Below are positions 27,282 through 35,364 of a stretch of DNA of 64,000 bases, piece after piece. This DNA is from Methylosinus sp. C49. GTDB taxonomy: Bacteria > Pseudomonadota > Alphaproteobacteria > Rhizobiales > Beijerinckiaceae. The notes under the pieces were generated by a model that searched no databases, had not been told where the DNA came from, and worked only from the letters and a program-made list of their open reading frames with translations. Numbering within the stretch: position 1 is the stretch's first letter; each line of letters opens with the position of its first letter. Location of the stretch: positions 124,001-188,000 of the forward strand of contig NZ_AP022333.1 of assembly GCF_009936375.1 (NCBI RefSeq), read 5' to 3'. The translations under genes were made by a program, and so were the position numbers.

Positions 27282-27700
27282 TCCTGCTCGACACCAATGT
27301 CGTCTCCGAGGCGATGAAGCCCGAACCGGACCCGGCGGTCCGCCGATGGCTCGATGAGCAGGCGGCGGAAACGCTCTATCTCTCGAGCGTCACGATCGCT
27401 GAGCTGATGTTCGGCGTCGGCGCGCTTCCCAAGGGCAAGCGCAAGGACAGGTTGACCGCCGCGCTCGAAGGCGTGCTGGAGCTGTTCGCGGACCGCATCC
27501 TCCCGTTCGAGACGAACGCGGCGCGCCGCTATTCCGATCTGGCGGTGAAGGCGCGCGCTGCCGGAAAGGGGTTCCCCACACCGGATGGCTATATCGCCGC
27601 CATTGCCGCATCGCATGGTTTCGTCGTTGCATCCCGCGACCGCAGCGCATTCGCGGCCGCCGGCCTGAGCGTGATCGACCCCTGGGCCGCCGGGGCCTGA
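27278..27700 (+). CDS. FitB/VapC-type PIN-domain ribonuclease toxin
   Basis: A 140-residue PIN protein. The catalytic acidic residues are visible in LLDTNVVSEAMKP (Asp5), SSVTIAELMFGV (Glu), TPDGYIAAIAASHGF (Asp) and VASRDRSAF (Asp). The family cleaves RNA, commonly initiator tRNA, in the VapC/FitB branch. It forms a complete pair with the preceding antitoxin and may stabilise the replicon. Confidence 0.93.
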   Translation: MILLDTNVVSEAMKPEPDPAVRRWLDEQAAETLYLSSVTIAELMFGVGALPKGKRKDRLTAALEGVLELFADRILPFETNAARRYSDLAVKARAAGKGFPTPDGYIAAIAASHGFVVASRDRSAFAAAGLSVIDPWAAGA

Positions 27701-27859
27701 ACTGGCGGTTTGCAACGGCGCGAACATCGCGAGGTGATCGGGCGTTTCGGTCTCGGTCGCCAGTATTTCGCTCAGCGCGCCTAATGCTCAGAAGGCTTTG
27801 TAATCAAGTATGAAGCTCCCGGACAGATGGGGTGATCGGGGTCTACTCCCGGGATGGGT

Positions 27860-28019
27860 GGCTGCTCCTGTCAGGATGCAGGAACGTGGTCGATGTCGAA
27901 TCGTCACATGCATCGAGAAGGAGCAGCCATGAGATACTTTGCCGGACTTGACGTCGACGAGACGGGCCGGATCGTGAAAGAGCTTGGAGCCGCGAGTGAG
28001 CCGGAACCTCTCGTCAGAG
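27860..28019 (+). mobile_element. IS110-family remnant: left end and deleted transposase N-terminus
   Basis: From the ATG at 27929 the peptide reads MRYFAGLDV followed directly by DETGRIVKELGAASEPEPLV. In IS110 transposases these two blocks are separated by roughly ten residues containing the DEDD-type catalytic start, so there is an in-frame internal deletion. Similarity stops after about 30 codons. Upstream, GGCTGCTCC (27860-27868) pairs with GGAGCAGCC (27920-27928), burying the GGAG ribosome-binding site of the transposase. The element is dead but preserves that control hairpin. Confidence 0.7.
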
Positions 28020-28285
28020 AAAAACAGAGCTTTCGCTCGATAGGGCGATCTGGATCGTTCCCTTGGGGACGATGGGCGAGGCGATCTCGTCGACAGTCTC
28101 GAACCTGCGGACGAAAGCCTCCAAAGTCGTGAAACAGATTGAGACGCCTCGCCTTTCTGACCCCATCATGCGGCGGCCCGACCGCGAAGAGAAGCGTGTG
28201 ACCCAGGGGCACGACGTCAGCAATTAGGAGAGCTACGATCACGACAGGACGGCTCGACGCCAACCACCCCAATCAGAGAAGACTC
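28020..28285. other. Sequence between IS110 remnant and the SRPBCC gene
   Basis: One plus-strand frame (about 28019-28227) reads LSLDRAIWIVPLGTMGEAISSTVSNLRTKASKVV and ends at TAG, but it has no start codon in context and no recognised family. It may be a gene fragment truncated by the insertion. Nothing else is supported. Confidence 0.35.
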
Positions 28286-29440
28286 TCAGGTCTCCCCGCG
28301 CTTCAGGCGCGCCAGATACTCCTCGCGCGTCATGGAACTCGATCCGGCCTCCTCGCGCCGAACCCGATCCCGGCCCGGGAGGACGTCACGGAGGACGTCC
28401 AGATTCTTCCAGGGCGCCATCTCGTTCCCGCGCGGCTCGCCCGGCACGAAGGGGGATGTTTCCGCGCGCTGATAGCGATGCACATAGCGCGGGCAGTTCA
28501 CGAAGGCCTCATAGACCTTCACCACCAGCAAAAGCTCCGCGCCGGGAAAGGCGGCGAGCTCCGCCTCGTCGCGCACGAGGCGCGCGGCGCCGTGGATGCG
28601 CAGCCGGTGCGGCTGCTCGAAATCGATGAACAGCAGTCCGACCTTCGCATTGGCGGCGACATTGCCCGCGGAGAGATACATGCCGTTGCCATCATAGCTC
28701 GGCAATGCGAGGGTCTGGTCGTCGAGCACCCGCACGAAGCCCGGCGCCCCGCCCTTGTAGGAACAGGTCGGAAAGCCGCGATGGTCGACGGTGGTGAGGA
28801 ACACCATGTCCCGCCCGGCGATGAAGGCCCTGTGCTCGGTCGTCAGCGTGCTCGTCACCATCATCTTGCGCAAGGTGTTGGCCAGCCGCCGGCTGTCGAA
28901 GGCGTCCTGCAGCAAGCGGTGCGACTCGCCATAGAGCTCGGCGATCGCCCCGAGCGACGGGCGAAAGTCGGGCTCGTCCGGCGGCGGAACGAGCGACCAG
29001 ACGAGACGGTCGAGGCAGATCGTCCACAATATGCGGTGCGTCGCAGCCGCTTCCTCCCCCTGGAGCTCGCCATGAGTGAGCGTCAGCTCGCAAGCGTCGG
29101 CGCCCATTGGGCGCAGTTCGACGTCGACCCGCGTCGGCGGCCCGCGCAGGCCGGCCGCGGCCCCCTCATATTCCCAGCTCGAGGAGATCCGCCGCTCCGG
29201 CGCGACGTCGATGTAACGGCCGCAGAGCTGATAGCGCGTTCCATCTGGATCGAGGCCTTCCAGCCGGTAGGCGCCGCCCGGACGCGGGTCGATGACCGCC
29301 TCCCGCAGCGCCCCGGCTCCCGGAATCAGCCAGCGGACCAGCCATTTCGGGTCCGTCCAGGCGGTGAATATCTGTCCCGCCGACGCATTGATGCGGCGGA
29401 CCAGGACGAGCGAAACTGAACGACCCCCAGCGCTGGTCAT
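28286..29440 (-). CDS. SRPBCC (AHSA1-type) / PNPOx-like flavin-binding fusion protein
   Basis: A 384-residue two-domain protein. Residues about 1-150 are an AHSA1/SRPBCC lipid-pocket domain (VLVRRINASAGQIFTAWTDPKWLVRWLIPG; FRPSLGAIAELYG linker). Residues about 185-360 are a pyridoxamine-5'-phosphate-oxidase-like split barrel (FIAGRDMVFLTTVDHRGFPTCSYKGG; NVAANAKVGLLFIDFEQPHRLRIHGAARLV; VNCPRYVHRYQ). The ATG overlaps the transporter stop (ATGA). AHSA1 genes commonly sit beside ArsR regulators, as here. The fusion with a flavin/F420-type reductase fold is unusual. Confidence 0.85.
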   Translation of the reverse strand: MTSAGGRSVSLVLVRRINASAGQIFTAWTDPKWLVRWLIPGAGALREAVIDPRPGGAYRLEGLDPDGTRYQLCGRYIDVAPERRISSSWEYEGAAAGLRGPPTRVDVELRPMGADACELTLTHGELQGEEAAATHRILWTICLDRLVWSLVPPPDEPDFRPSLGAIAELYGESHRLLQDAFDSRRLANTLRKMMVTSTLTTEHRAFIAGRDMVFLTTVDHRGFPTCSYKGGAPGFVRVLDDQTLALPSYDGNGMYLSAGNVAANAKVGLLFIDFEQPHRLRIHGAARLVRDEAELAAFPGAELLLVVKVYEAFVNCPRYVHRYQRAETSPFVPGEPRGNEMAPWKNLDVLRDVLPGRDRVRREEAGSSSMTREEYLARLKRGET

Positions 29441-31149
29441 GGCGCGCGCTCCAACGTCACGCGGTCCAGGGCGCGGCCGCGCGTCTCGGGCAGGAACAGT
29501 CCTCCGACCACGAGCGCGACCAGCAGGACGCCGACTGCGTACCACAGACCCGCATAGAGATCGCCCGTGGCGGTGAAGGCGGCGAATGAGATCGCAGGGA
29601 GGAAGCCGCCGAACCAGCCGCCGATATTGTAGGACATCGCGAAGGCCGTGGTGCGGATGCGGGTCGGGAACATCTCCGCCATCCAGGCCGAGAGCGGGGC
29701 GGACGCCATTGCGACGAAGACGCTGAGGGCGGCCATGAGCGCGATCAGCATCGACACATTGGTCGTCTCCGGCGCGGCGCGGGCAGGATATCCCGCATCG
29801 GCCAATGCCGCCGTGAGGGCGACGTCGAAGGCCTTGGCCTGCTGCGTGAAGACCGCCCGGTCGAGCCCGACGCCGTCGAAGGCGGGAACCACCGCGGCGC
29901 CGATCTCGACCTCGGCGACGTGGCCCGGCGGCTCGGCGCGATTTGTGTAAGGGACGCCGAGCTTGGCGACGGCGCGTCGGGCGATATCGCAGGGGCTGCG
30001 GAACTCGGCGAGGCCGAATGGATCGAACTGGCGGCTGCACGTCGTCGGATCGGCCGCCACCGTCACCGGATGCGTGGTCATCGCCGCCGCGAGGCGCGGG
30101 TGCGCATAGTGGGTGACGCCAAGGAACACCGGATAGGCGGCGAGCGCCGTGCCGATGAAGCCGGCGAGCACCACCGGCTTGCGGCCGACTCGGTCCGAAA
30201 CCCAGCCCGCCAGGATCATCGCGGCGATGAAGACCACGCTGTAGCCGAGGATGGTGTAGTGCAGCAGGAAGGGATCGATCTTCAGGTTCAACGCCAGGAG
30301 ATAGATCGGATAGGAGCCGGTCGCGATCGCGACCGATTGGCCAGCGGCGGCGCCGAACAGGACGAGCAGCGCCACGCGCAGATGGTCCCAGCGGCCGAAC
30401 GCCTCGCGTAGCGGCGTCCGCGAGCCGCCGCCCGACCGCTTCATGGCCAGGAACACCGGAGATTCCTGCAGTCGCAGCCGGATATAGACCGAGACCAGCA
30501 TGAGCACGGCGGAGAGCAGGAATGGAATGCGCCAGCCCCAGGCCTCGAACGCCGTCTTTCCGAGCGCCAGCTCGCAGGCGAGCACGACCAGGATCGCCAG
30601 AGCCAGGCCGCTCGCCGCGGTGACAGCGATCGCGCTGGTGGCGAAGCCGCGCCGGTGGGCGGGGGCATATTCGGCGATATAGGTGACTGCGCCGCCGAAC
30701 TCGCCGCCATAGGCGAGGCCCTGCAGAATGCGCAGCGCCATGAACAGCAGCGGCGAAGCGACGCCTATGGCCGCGTAGCTCGGCAGCAAGCCGATGAGCA
30801 CGGTCGACAGGCCCATGATCAGTATGGTGAGCAGAAAGGTGAATTTGCGCCCGGCCCGGTCGCCGAGGGGGCCGAACACCAGCCCGCCGAATGGGCGGGC
30901 GACATAGGTCACGGCGGCGGAGAGCAAGGTGAAGATATAGGCATAGGCGGGATCGAGCCCGGAGAAGAATTGGGCCGCGACGATCGCGGCCATCGGCCCG
31001 TAGAGCACGAGATCATAAGCTTCGAAGACGGCTCCGAGAGAGGAGGCCGCCACCACCCGGCGAAGGCTGCCGGGATCGGCCGCCTGGTCGGCCGCGGGCG
31101 CGGGCACGGACGTTGCGGCCCGTTCACTCGAGAGGGCATTCTGGGTCAA
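29437..31149 (-). CDS. MFS transporter, metabolite:H+ symporter (MHS) family
   Basis: A 570-residue transporter with about 12 helices. MHS-family motifs: SSLGAVFEAYDLVLYGPMAA near residue 40, RPFGGLVFGPLGDRAGRKFTF, RILQGLAYGGEFGGAVTYIAEYAP, and WVSDRVGRKP in the second half. A long soluble insertion (about residues 350-455) with several cysteines interrupts helices 9-10 and is larger than in typical members. It is coupled to the downstream SRPBCC-PNPOx gene and follows an ArsR regulator, suggesting regulated uptake or export of an organic acid or small ligand. Confidence 0.9.
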   Translation of the reverse strand: MTQNALSSERAATSVPAPAADQAADPGSLRRVVAASSLGAVFEAYDLVLYGPMAAIVAAQFFSGLDPAYAYIFTLLSAAVTYVARPFGGLVFGPLGDRAGRKFTFLLTILIMGLSTVLIGLLPSYAAIGVASPLLFMALRILQGLAYGGEFGGAVTYIAEYAPAHRRGFATSAIAVTAASGLALAILVVLACELALGKTAFEAWGWRIPFLLSAVLMLVSVYIRLRLQESPVFLAMKRSGGGSRTPLREAFGRWDHLRVALLVLFGAAAGQSVAIATGSYPIYLLALNLKIDPFLLHYTILGYSVVFIAAMILAGWVSDRVGRKPVVLAGFIGTALAAYPVFLGVTHYAHPRLAAAMTTHPVTVAADPTTCSRQFDPFGLAEFRSPCDIARRAVAKLGVPYTNRAEPPGHVAEVEIGAAVVPAFDGVGLDRAVFTQQAKAFDVALTAALADAGYPARAAPETTNVSMLIALMAALSVFVAMASAPLSAWMAEMFPTRIRTTAFAMSYNIGGWFGGFLPAISFAAFTATGDLYAGLWYAVGVLLVALVVGGLFLPETRGRALDRVTLERAP

Positions 31150-31191
31150 GCGCTTCCTCCATCCTATTTTCTACCGGTTGGCGCCGGACTC

Positions 31192-31539
31192 CTAGGGGCC
31201 CGTGTCCTCCGCCTTCATCTGAGCGACCACGGCGTCCAGGGCGTCGAGCCGCTCGCTCCAGAAGCGTTCATGCGCATCGAGCCAGTTCCGGGCGGCGTCG
31301 AGACCACGGCGGTCGAGGCTGCACATCTGGTGACGGCCCTGCTTGCGTCGGATGACGAGACCCGCCTGCTCCAGCACCTTCATGTGGTTGGAGACAGCGA
31401 CGAAGGAGATCGGAAATGCGGGAACGATTTCTCCGATGCTGCGCTCGTGTTCGGTCAGCATGCGCAGAATCGCCCTGCGGTGCGGGTCGGCCAGAGCGTG
31501 AAAGACCGTGTCGAGCGTCGCCTCAGAACATTTAATCAT
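31192..31539 (-). CDS. ArsR-family transcriptional regulator
   Basis: A 115-residue winged-helix protein: LDTVFHALADPHRRAILRMLTEHERSIGEIVPAFPISFVAVSNHMKVLEQAGLVIRRKQGRHQM. This is the ArsR subgroup that regulates SRPBCC/AHSA1 genes; it lacks an obvious cysteine metal site. It lies 42 bases upstream of the transporter in the same orientation and probably controls the operon 28286-31539. Confidence 0.93.
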   Translation of the reverse strand: MIKCSEATLDTVFHALADPHRRAILRMLTEHERSIGEIVPAFPISFVAVSNHMKVLEQAGLVIRRKQGRHQMCSLDRRGLDAARNWLDAHERFWSERLDALDAVVAQMKAEDTGP

Positions 31540-31717
31540 TTCATTAAATATTGTCGCCTGCGACGTCGGTTGTCAAGATGGAGTGCGGGGCGACGCTCTG
31601 TGGAAGGACGAAGGGCGCCGCCAAGACGATTGGCGCCACGTCGCCGATCAGCTCCGGCCGACGCTCCCAGGGGCTCGCCGCCTTCATGGACAACGCCGAA
31701 TGCGCGCGGCCGCCTAT

Positions 31718-31868
31718 AGGCGTTGTGGAAATGCGCGCGAAGGACGAACGCCTCGCCAACGGGACTGGAACGAAGCCGCTCGTCGAAACGCGCGAGAGCG
31801 TCCGACGCGCTCTCGAAGGGCGCTTGCAGGCGCTCGAATGAGAACGAGGCGGGAAATGAAAATCCCAT
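31718..31868 (-). pseudogene. Truncated N-terminus of a rhizobial DUF1612-type (RHE_PE00001) protein
   Basis: The first 50 codons from an ATG at 31868 encode FERLQAPFESASDALARFDERLRSSPVGEAFVLRAHFHNA. This is the opening typical of plasmid-borne RHE_PE00001/DUF1612 proteins in rhizobia. After that the frame loses similarity. Those proteins are usually above 300 residues, so this is a remnant. It supports a plasmid history for this region. Confidence 0.5.
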
Positions 31869-32192
31869 TTTAATCCTATGGGAATCAAGATTATTATCAA
31901 TTTATCTCAAATTTAGCTTGAGTGATAGAAGATGCATTTGTCTGTTCGTCGCCCGGATCGAAATGCGTCGCCACGGCTGGCCAAAAGCAAGCCTCGGTAC
32001 GGCTCTGGAGGCGAGCTTTCGGCCCGCAAATCGACGAAAAAGCCTGTTTTTCAGGCCCTTCTCCTGCTCGCGCCTACGTGGCGGCCGCGGATTTCGGCCT
32101 TCGGATGCGATTTCAAACGACCGGTTTGTGATAACTTACAATTTTGGAATTCTATCCAGTGACACATCCCATAGGATGTATTATATCAAGCT
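31869..32192. other. AT-rich intergenic region upstream of the second toxin-antitoxin pair
   Basis: About 320 bases, visibly AT-richer than its surroundings, with no supported gene. The end contains a likely promoter (TTGTGATAACTTACAATTTTGG near 32127-32148 and TATTAT near 32179) and the inverted repeat at 32164-32179. Confidence 0.5.
32164..32179 (+). promoter_or_regulatory. Inverted repeat before the PIN toxin gene
   Basis: ACATCC (32164-32169) and GGATGT (32174-32179) form a 6-base inverted repeat with a 4-base spacer, 14 bases before the toxin ATG. The position suits autoregulation by the RHH antitoxin; this is inferred. Confidence 0.45.
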
Positions 32193-32618
32193 ATGAAGCG
32201 CCTCGTTCTCGATACCTCGGTCATCGTCTCCGCATTCCGCAGCTCGCGTGGCGCGAGTTTCGTAATTTTGAGCCTCGTGGCCAAACGACGCCTCGTCCCA
32301 CTCGTCTCGACGGCCTTGTTCCTCGAATATGAGGACGTTCTGCAGAGACCAGAGCAGCGGGATGCGCATGGGCTCGATCCGAACGCTGTCTCGAAAGCTC
32401 TCAGGGAGCTGGCGGCGCTGTGTGAACCCGTGGAGCCTCATTTCAGCTGGCGTCCACAACTGTCGGACCCGGCCGACGAAATGGTTCTGGAGGTCGCGTT
32501 GAACGAAAGAGCCGACGGTATCGTGACGCATAATGTGCGCGACTTCCATCAAGCGGTCCCGAAATTCGGGATTCCGGTTTTGACGCCAGGAGCCTTGCTG
32601 GAAAGGATCGGAAAATGA
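32193..32618 (+). CDS. COG1569-type PIN-domain toxin
   Basis: A 141-residue protein with the opening KRLVLDTSVIVSAFRSSRGASFVIL (Asp7 catalytic), then LVSTALFLEYEDVLQRP and the acidic block DPADEMVLEVALNERADGIVTHNVRDF. This matches the COG1569 'putative toxin, PIN family' branch, distinct from FitB. It overlaps the antitoxin gene by four bases (ATGA). Toxin-first order is usual for this branch. Confidence 0.88.
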   Translation: MKRLVLDTSVIVSAFRSSRGASFVILSLVAKRRLVPLVSTALFLEYEDVLQRPEQRDAHGLDPNAVSKALRELAALCEPVEPHFSWRPQLSDPADEMVLEVALNERADGIVTHNVRDFHQAVPKFGIPVLTPGALLERIGK

Positions 32619-32875
32619 GCAAAGCGACATATCCCCTAAAGCTGCCCACTTCCCTCAAAAAGGAAGCGGCCAGACTCGCGAAACAGGACGGCGTTTCATT
32701 GAATCAATGGATTGCGACAGCAGTCGCTCAGAAAATCGGCGTCGTCGAAACGACGGCTGAGTTCCTGAAGCGTCGCGCTGGAAGCGCGAGCGGCTCCGGT
32801 TTGTCGGAAATTCTTCGGCAAGCGCCCAACCGCGCGCCAGATCCCGGCGACGAGTTGCCTCCTGATTGGGTTTAG
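32615..32875 (+). CDS. Ribbon-helix-helix antitoxin, partner of the PIN toxin
   Basis: An 86-residue protein whose first 45 residues (YPLKLPTSLKKEAARLAKQDGVSLNQWIATAVAQKIG) form an Arc/HicB-like RHH domain. The Pro-rich acidic tail probably contacts the toxin. It is translationally coupled to the toxin and 47 bases before the recombinase gene. Confidence 0.88.
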   Translation: MSKATYPLKLPTSLKKEAARLAKQDGVSLNQWIATAVAQKIGVVETTAEFLKRRAGSASGSGLSEILRQAPNRAPDPGDELPPDWV

Positions 32876-32922
32876 TCGTGAAGACGCCTCCTTCGCCGAT
32901 CTCCAAGCCGGTCCCCTGACCC

Positions 32923-33837
32923 ATGCCCCTGATCGGCTACGCCCGCGTCTCGACCGAGGATCAGGTCACGGACGCTCAGACCGATGTGCTGAAGGCCGCC
33001 GGCTGCGTCGAGATTTTTCGCGAGCATATGTCCGGGGCGAAGGCCTCGCGGCCGGAACTGGCCAAGGCGCTAGCGCGGGTGCGCCGCGGCGACGTGCTGG
33101 TCGTCGCGCGGCTCGACCGCTTGGCCCGCTCGCTGTCTCATCTCCTCGCCGTGATCGCCGAGCTCGACGCCAAGGGCGCGCATTTCAAATCGCTCGCCGA
33201 TCCCATCGACACCACGACGCCGCAAGGTCGTTTCGCCCTGCAGGTTCTCGGCGCTGTGGCCGAGCTGGAGCGCGCTCTGATCCGGGAGCGCACCAAGGAC
33301 GGCCTGCGCGCCGCCAAGAAGCGCGGCCGCACCGGCGGCAATCCAAAACTGCGCGCCGGCGACCGCGACGCCATCCAGCGCATCGTCGACGCCAAGGCGG
33401 CGAATTATTTCGAGCGCGTCAATCGATCGGCCGAACATTGGCTGCCCGTCGTCCGGCAAATGCGCCCGGATCACCGCTGGCAGGATGTCGTGCGCGTGCT
33501 CAACGCCAAGCGCGATGGCGCCACCGGCGCTCCCCTGCCCCAATGGACCGTCGAGCGCCTGAAGCGCGCCGTCAAATGCTTCGTCGCCGAGGGCTTGATC
33601 GAGCCCCGCCTCCTTCATCAGGCCGCCAGCCGAAAAGTCAGCAGCGAGCGCCTGGTCACGCTCGTCGCCGGGATCAAGCGGGCCAATCCCGATCTGACGC
33701 TCGCGCAGATCGGCGCGCAGCTCGAAGCCATGTATGAGCGCACGCCGCGCGGAGGAGCCCGCTGGGCGCCCTCCTCCGTCAAAAGCCTGCTCGACCGCGC
33801 CGAAAAGCTCCGGTTGCTCGACGCCGAAACGCTGTGA
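32923..33837 (+). CDS. Serine recombinase (resolvase/invertase family)
   Basis: A 304-residue protein. The catalytic domain has LIGYARVSTEDQ (Ser10 nucleophile), RRGDVLVVARLDRLARSLSHL and GRFALQVLGAVAELERALIRERTKDGLRAAKKRGRTGG. The extended C-terminal half (residues 145-304) is longer than the small HTH of Tn3-type resolvases and resembles rhizobial plasmid resolvases. It lies beside repC and probably resolves replicon multimers or belongs to a lost transposon. Confidence 0.92.
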   Translation: MPLIGYARVSTEDQVTDAQTDVLKAAGCVEIFREHMSGAKASRPELAKALARVRRGDVLVVARLDRLARSLSHLLAVIAELDAKGAHFKSLADPIDTTTPQGRFALQVLGAVAELERALIRERTKDGLRAAKKRGRTGGNPKLRAGDRDAIQRIVDAKAANYFERVNRSAEHWLPVVRQMRPDHRWQDVVRVLNAKRDGATGAPLPQWTVERLKRAVKCFVAEGLIEPRLLHQAASRKVSSERLVTLVAGIKRANPDLTLAQIGAQLEAMYERTPRGGARWAPSSVKSLLDRAEKLRLLDAETL

Positions 33838-33879
33838 GCGAGCGGACCGCCGAGGGCGTCCGAAAAATGCGCCGCCACG

Positions 33880-35193
33880 TCACCCCGTCCTCTTGCGCTC
33901 TCGCGCCGCTTTCCCAGCCTTGCCGCGCAACAGGGCCATCAGCACGGGCCCGAGCGAGAACTCCCCTGCCCTCGCCTTTTCGGTCAGGACGCGGAGATAA
34001 CCGCCGGCGCTCTTGATCTCATCGCCGCGTTGCAGGATCGCGGCGATGACGATCGCGGCGTCATGCTCGCCCAAGACGTCCAGGGCCTGCGACCAGGCGT
34101 CTGGCGAAACGCCGAGCGCCGAGCGCACTGTCGCCGCCGCAGCAGCCAAGTCTCGCCACGAGGAGATTTCGCCAACCGGACCGTAATCGAGGATATCAGG
34201 ACAGGCCTCCAGCACCATTCCGAGCGGATAGGCTCGAAGCGCCGGCTTTGGATCGGCAGTCCGAGAGCGATCCGAGGAAGGCCCCCTGCCCTCTTCGAGA
34301 TTTGGCTGGGATGGCCGAGCCCTGCCTTCTTGAAGGCTAGGTTCAAGATCAGAAAAGTTTGTGGTTTGATTCTGTATGTGACGCTCAGTTTGAGACTCAT
34401 TGCCGCTCATATTTTGAGCTTTTATGTGCGTTTCCAGCGTCTTGTGGATTTCGGCCGCCAGCGCGACGAGCTCGCTGGCCAAAACCTCCAGATCGGCGCG
34501 GCAAAGCCTTCGACCGTAGCGCCCCGAGAGCATCGCATATTGTTGGTGCGCGTTGTCCCAGTCGCCCGCGACGCCCTCCTCCAATGCGGTCTCGATCATT
34601 TTGACGATGTCGCGCCGAGTGAGCGTGATCTTTTCGCGCAGCAGCGCGATCGCGCGGTTCTCGGCCCGCACCTCCTCGGCGAGGTTCTCGATTTCGCTCG
34701 AGCGCGCGACGAGCGGCGCGAGGTCGAAGCCGAAAGCGTCCTCTATGGTCCCCCCCTGCCCTTTTCTGGCGAAGCGTTTGCCATTCGGAGAATCGCGGCG
34801 AATGATCAGTCCGGCGTCGACGAGGCAGGCGAGATGTCGCCGCAACGTCGCCGGCGCCATGCCATGAGCGCGGATCGAAAGTTCCTTGTTCGAGGGAAAC
34901 ACGACGATGCCGCCGCCGGCGGAACCCGCTTCGGCCGGCTTCGAATTTTTCTCCGGCAGGCTGAGCGCTGTCTCCTGGTGGAAGCTCAGCAGCGCGTGCA
35001 ATACGGATAGCGCGCGGTCGGTGACGCCGAGCGGCTCCTTGGCTTCGGTGAGCGCGCGAAACAGCCGCCATTTGTGGACGACGGTCTCGGATGCGCCCGG
35101 CTTTGCGGCGAAATTTTCGGTCGCGGTCTGGCTCGCCACCATGGCGAGCGACAACGGCCGCCGCCCGAAGGGCGTCGTTGGACGTGTCTGCAT
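33880..35193 (-). CDS. repC: Plasmid replication initiator RepC
   Basis: A 437-residue protein; the ATG at 35193 follows AAAGGAAC. RepC family traits: PFGRRPLSLAMVASQ at the N-terminus, the winged-helix segment NKELSIRAHGMAPATLRRHLACLVDAGLIIRRDSPNGKRFARK, and a C-terminal domain ending LRVLTEKARAGEFSLGPVLMALL. RepC opens the origin located inside its own gene. It is last in a repA-repB-repC operon and is limited by an antisense RNA in the repB-repC gap. Confidence 0.95.
   Translation of the reverse strand: MQTRPTTPFGRRPLSLAMVASQTATENFAAKPGASETVVHKWRLFRALTEAKEPLGVTDRALSVLHALLSFHQETALSLPEKNSKPAEAGSAGGGIVVFPSNKELSIRAHGMAPATLRRHLACLVDAGLIIRRDSPNGKRFARKGQGGTIEDAFGFDLAPLVARSSEIENLAEEVRAENRAIALLREKITLTRRDIVKMIETALEEGVAGDWDNAHQQYAMLSGRYGRRLCRADLEVLASELVALAAEIHKTLETHIKAQNMSGNESQTERHIQNQTTNFSDLEPSLQEGRARPSQPNLEEGRGPSSDRSRTADPKPALRAYPLGMVLEACPDILDYGPVGEISSWRDLAAAAATVRSALGVSPDAWSQALDVLGEHDAAIVIAAILQRGDEIKSAGGYLRVLTEKARAGEFSLGPVLMALLRGKAGKAARERKRTG
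34340..34445. other. Candidate replication origin (AT-rich block inside repC)
   Basis: The middle of repC contains a markedly AT-rich stretch, with repeated TTTGAG words at 34389 and about 34412, encoding a Gln/Asn/Thr-rich linker (HIKAQNMSGNESQ...). In studied repABC replicons the origin lies in an AT-rich region within repC. The placement is by analogy; no initiator sites were verified. Confidence 0.45.
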
Positions 35194-35248
35194 GTTCCTT
35201 TGCCTCATTCAGGCAAAAGAAATCCGCTCGCCGAAACGGCGCCGACTC

Positions 35249-35277
35249 TTGACAGTGATTCGCGGAAGTGGGATTCT
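35249..35277 (+). promoter_or_regulatory. Promoter of the antisense RNA (ctRNA) between repB and repC
   Basis: A perfect -35 TTGACA (35249-35254) is followed after 17 bases by GATTCT (35272-35277), facing opposite to repABC. Transcription would begin near 35284 inside the repB-repC gap, where ctRNAs of repABC plasmids are encoded. Confidence 0.75.
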
Positions 35278-35283
35278 CTCAGT

Positions 35284-35340
35284 CGCAACACATCGAGAAG
35301 GGCTTCCGGGGCGTGATCGTTTCGGGGGCCTTTTTCTTTT
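35284..35340 (+). ncRNA. Counter-transcribed antisense RNA (incompatibility RNA) of repABC
   Basis: About 55 nt antisense to the repC leader. It ends in a strong intrinsic terminator: GGCTTCC (35301-35307) pairs with GGGGGCC (35324-35330), the inner GGGGC pairs with GTTTC around a GTGATC loop, and a T-rich tract follows (35331-35340). Size, location, orientation, promoter and terminator match the ctRNAs that block repC translation and cause incompatibility. The start point is estimated from the -10. Confidence 0.75.
35301..35340 (+). terminator. Intrinsic terminator of the ctRNA
   Basis: A 12-bp stem with several G-U pairs (35301-35312 with 35319-35330), a 6-base loop and a T5CT4 tract. In the sense repABC mRNA the complementary hairpin lies about 110 bases before the repC start. 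Confidence 0.75.
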
Positions 35341-35364
35341 GCTGGATTCTCCTCTCGTCGACTT

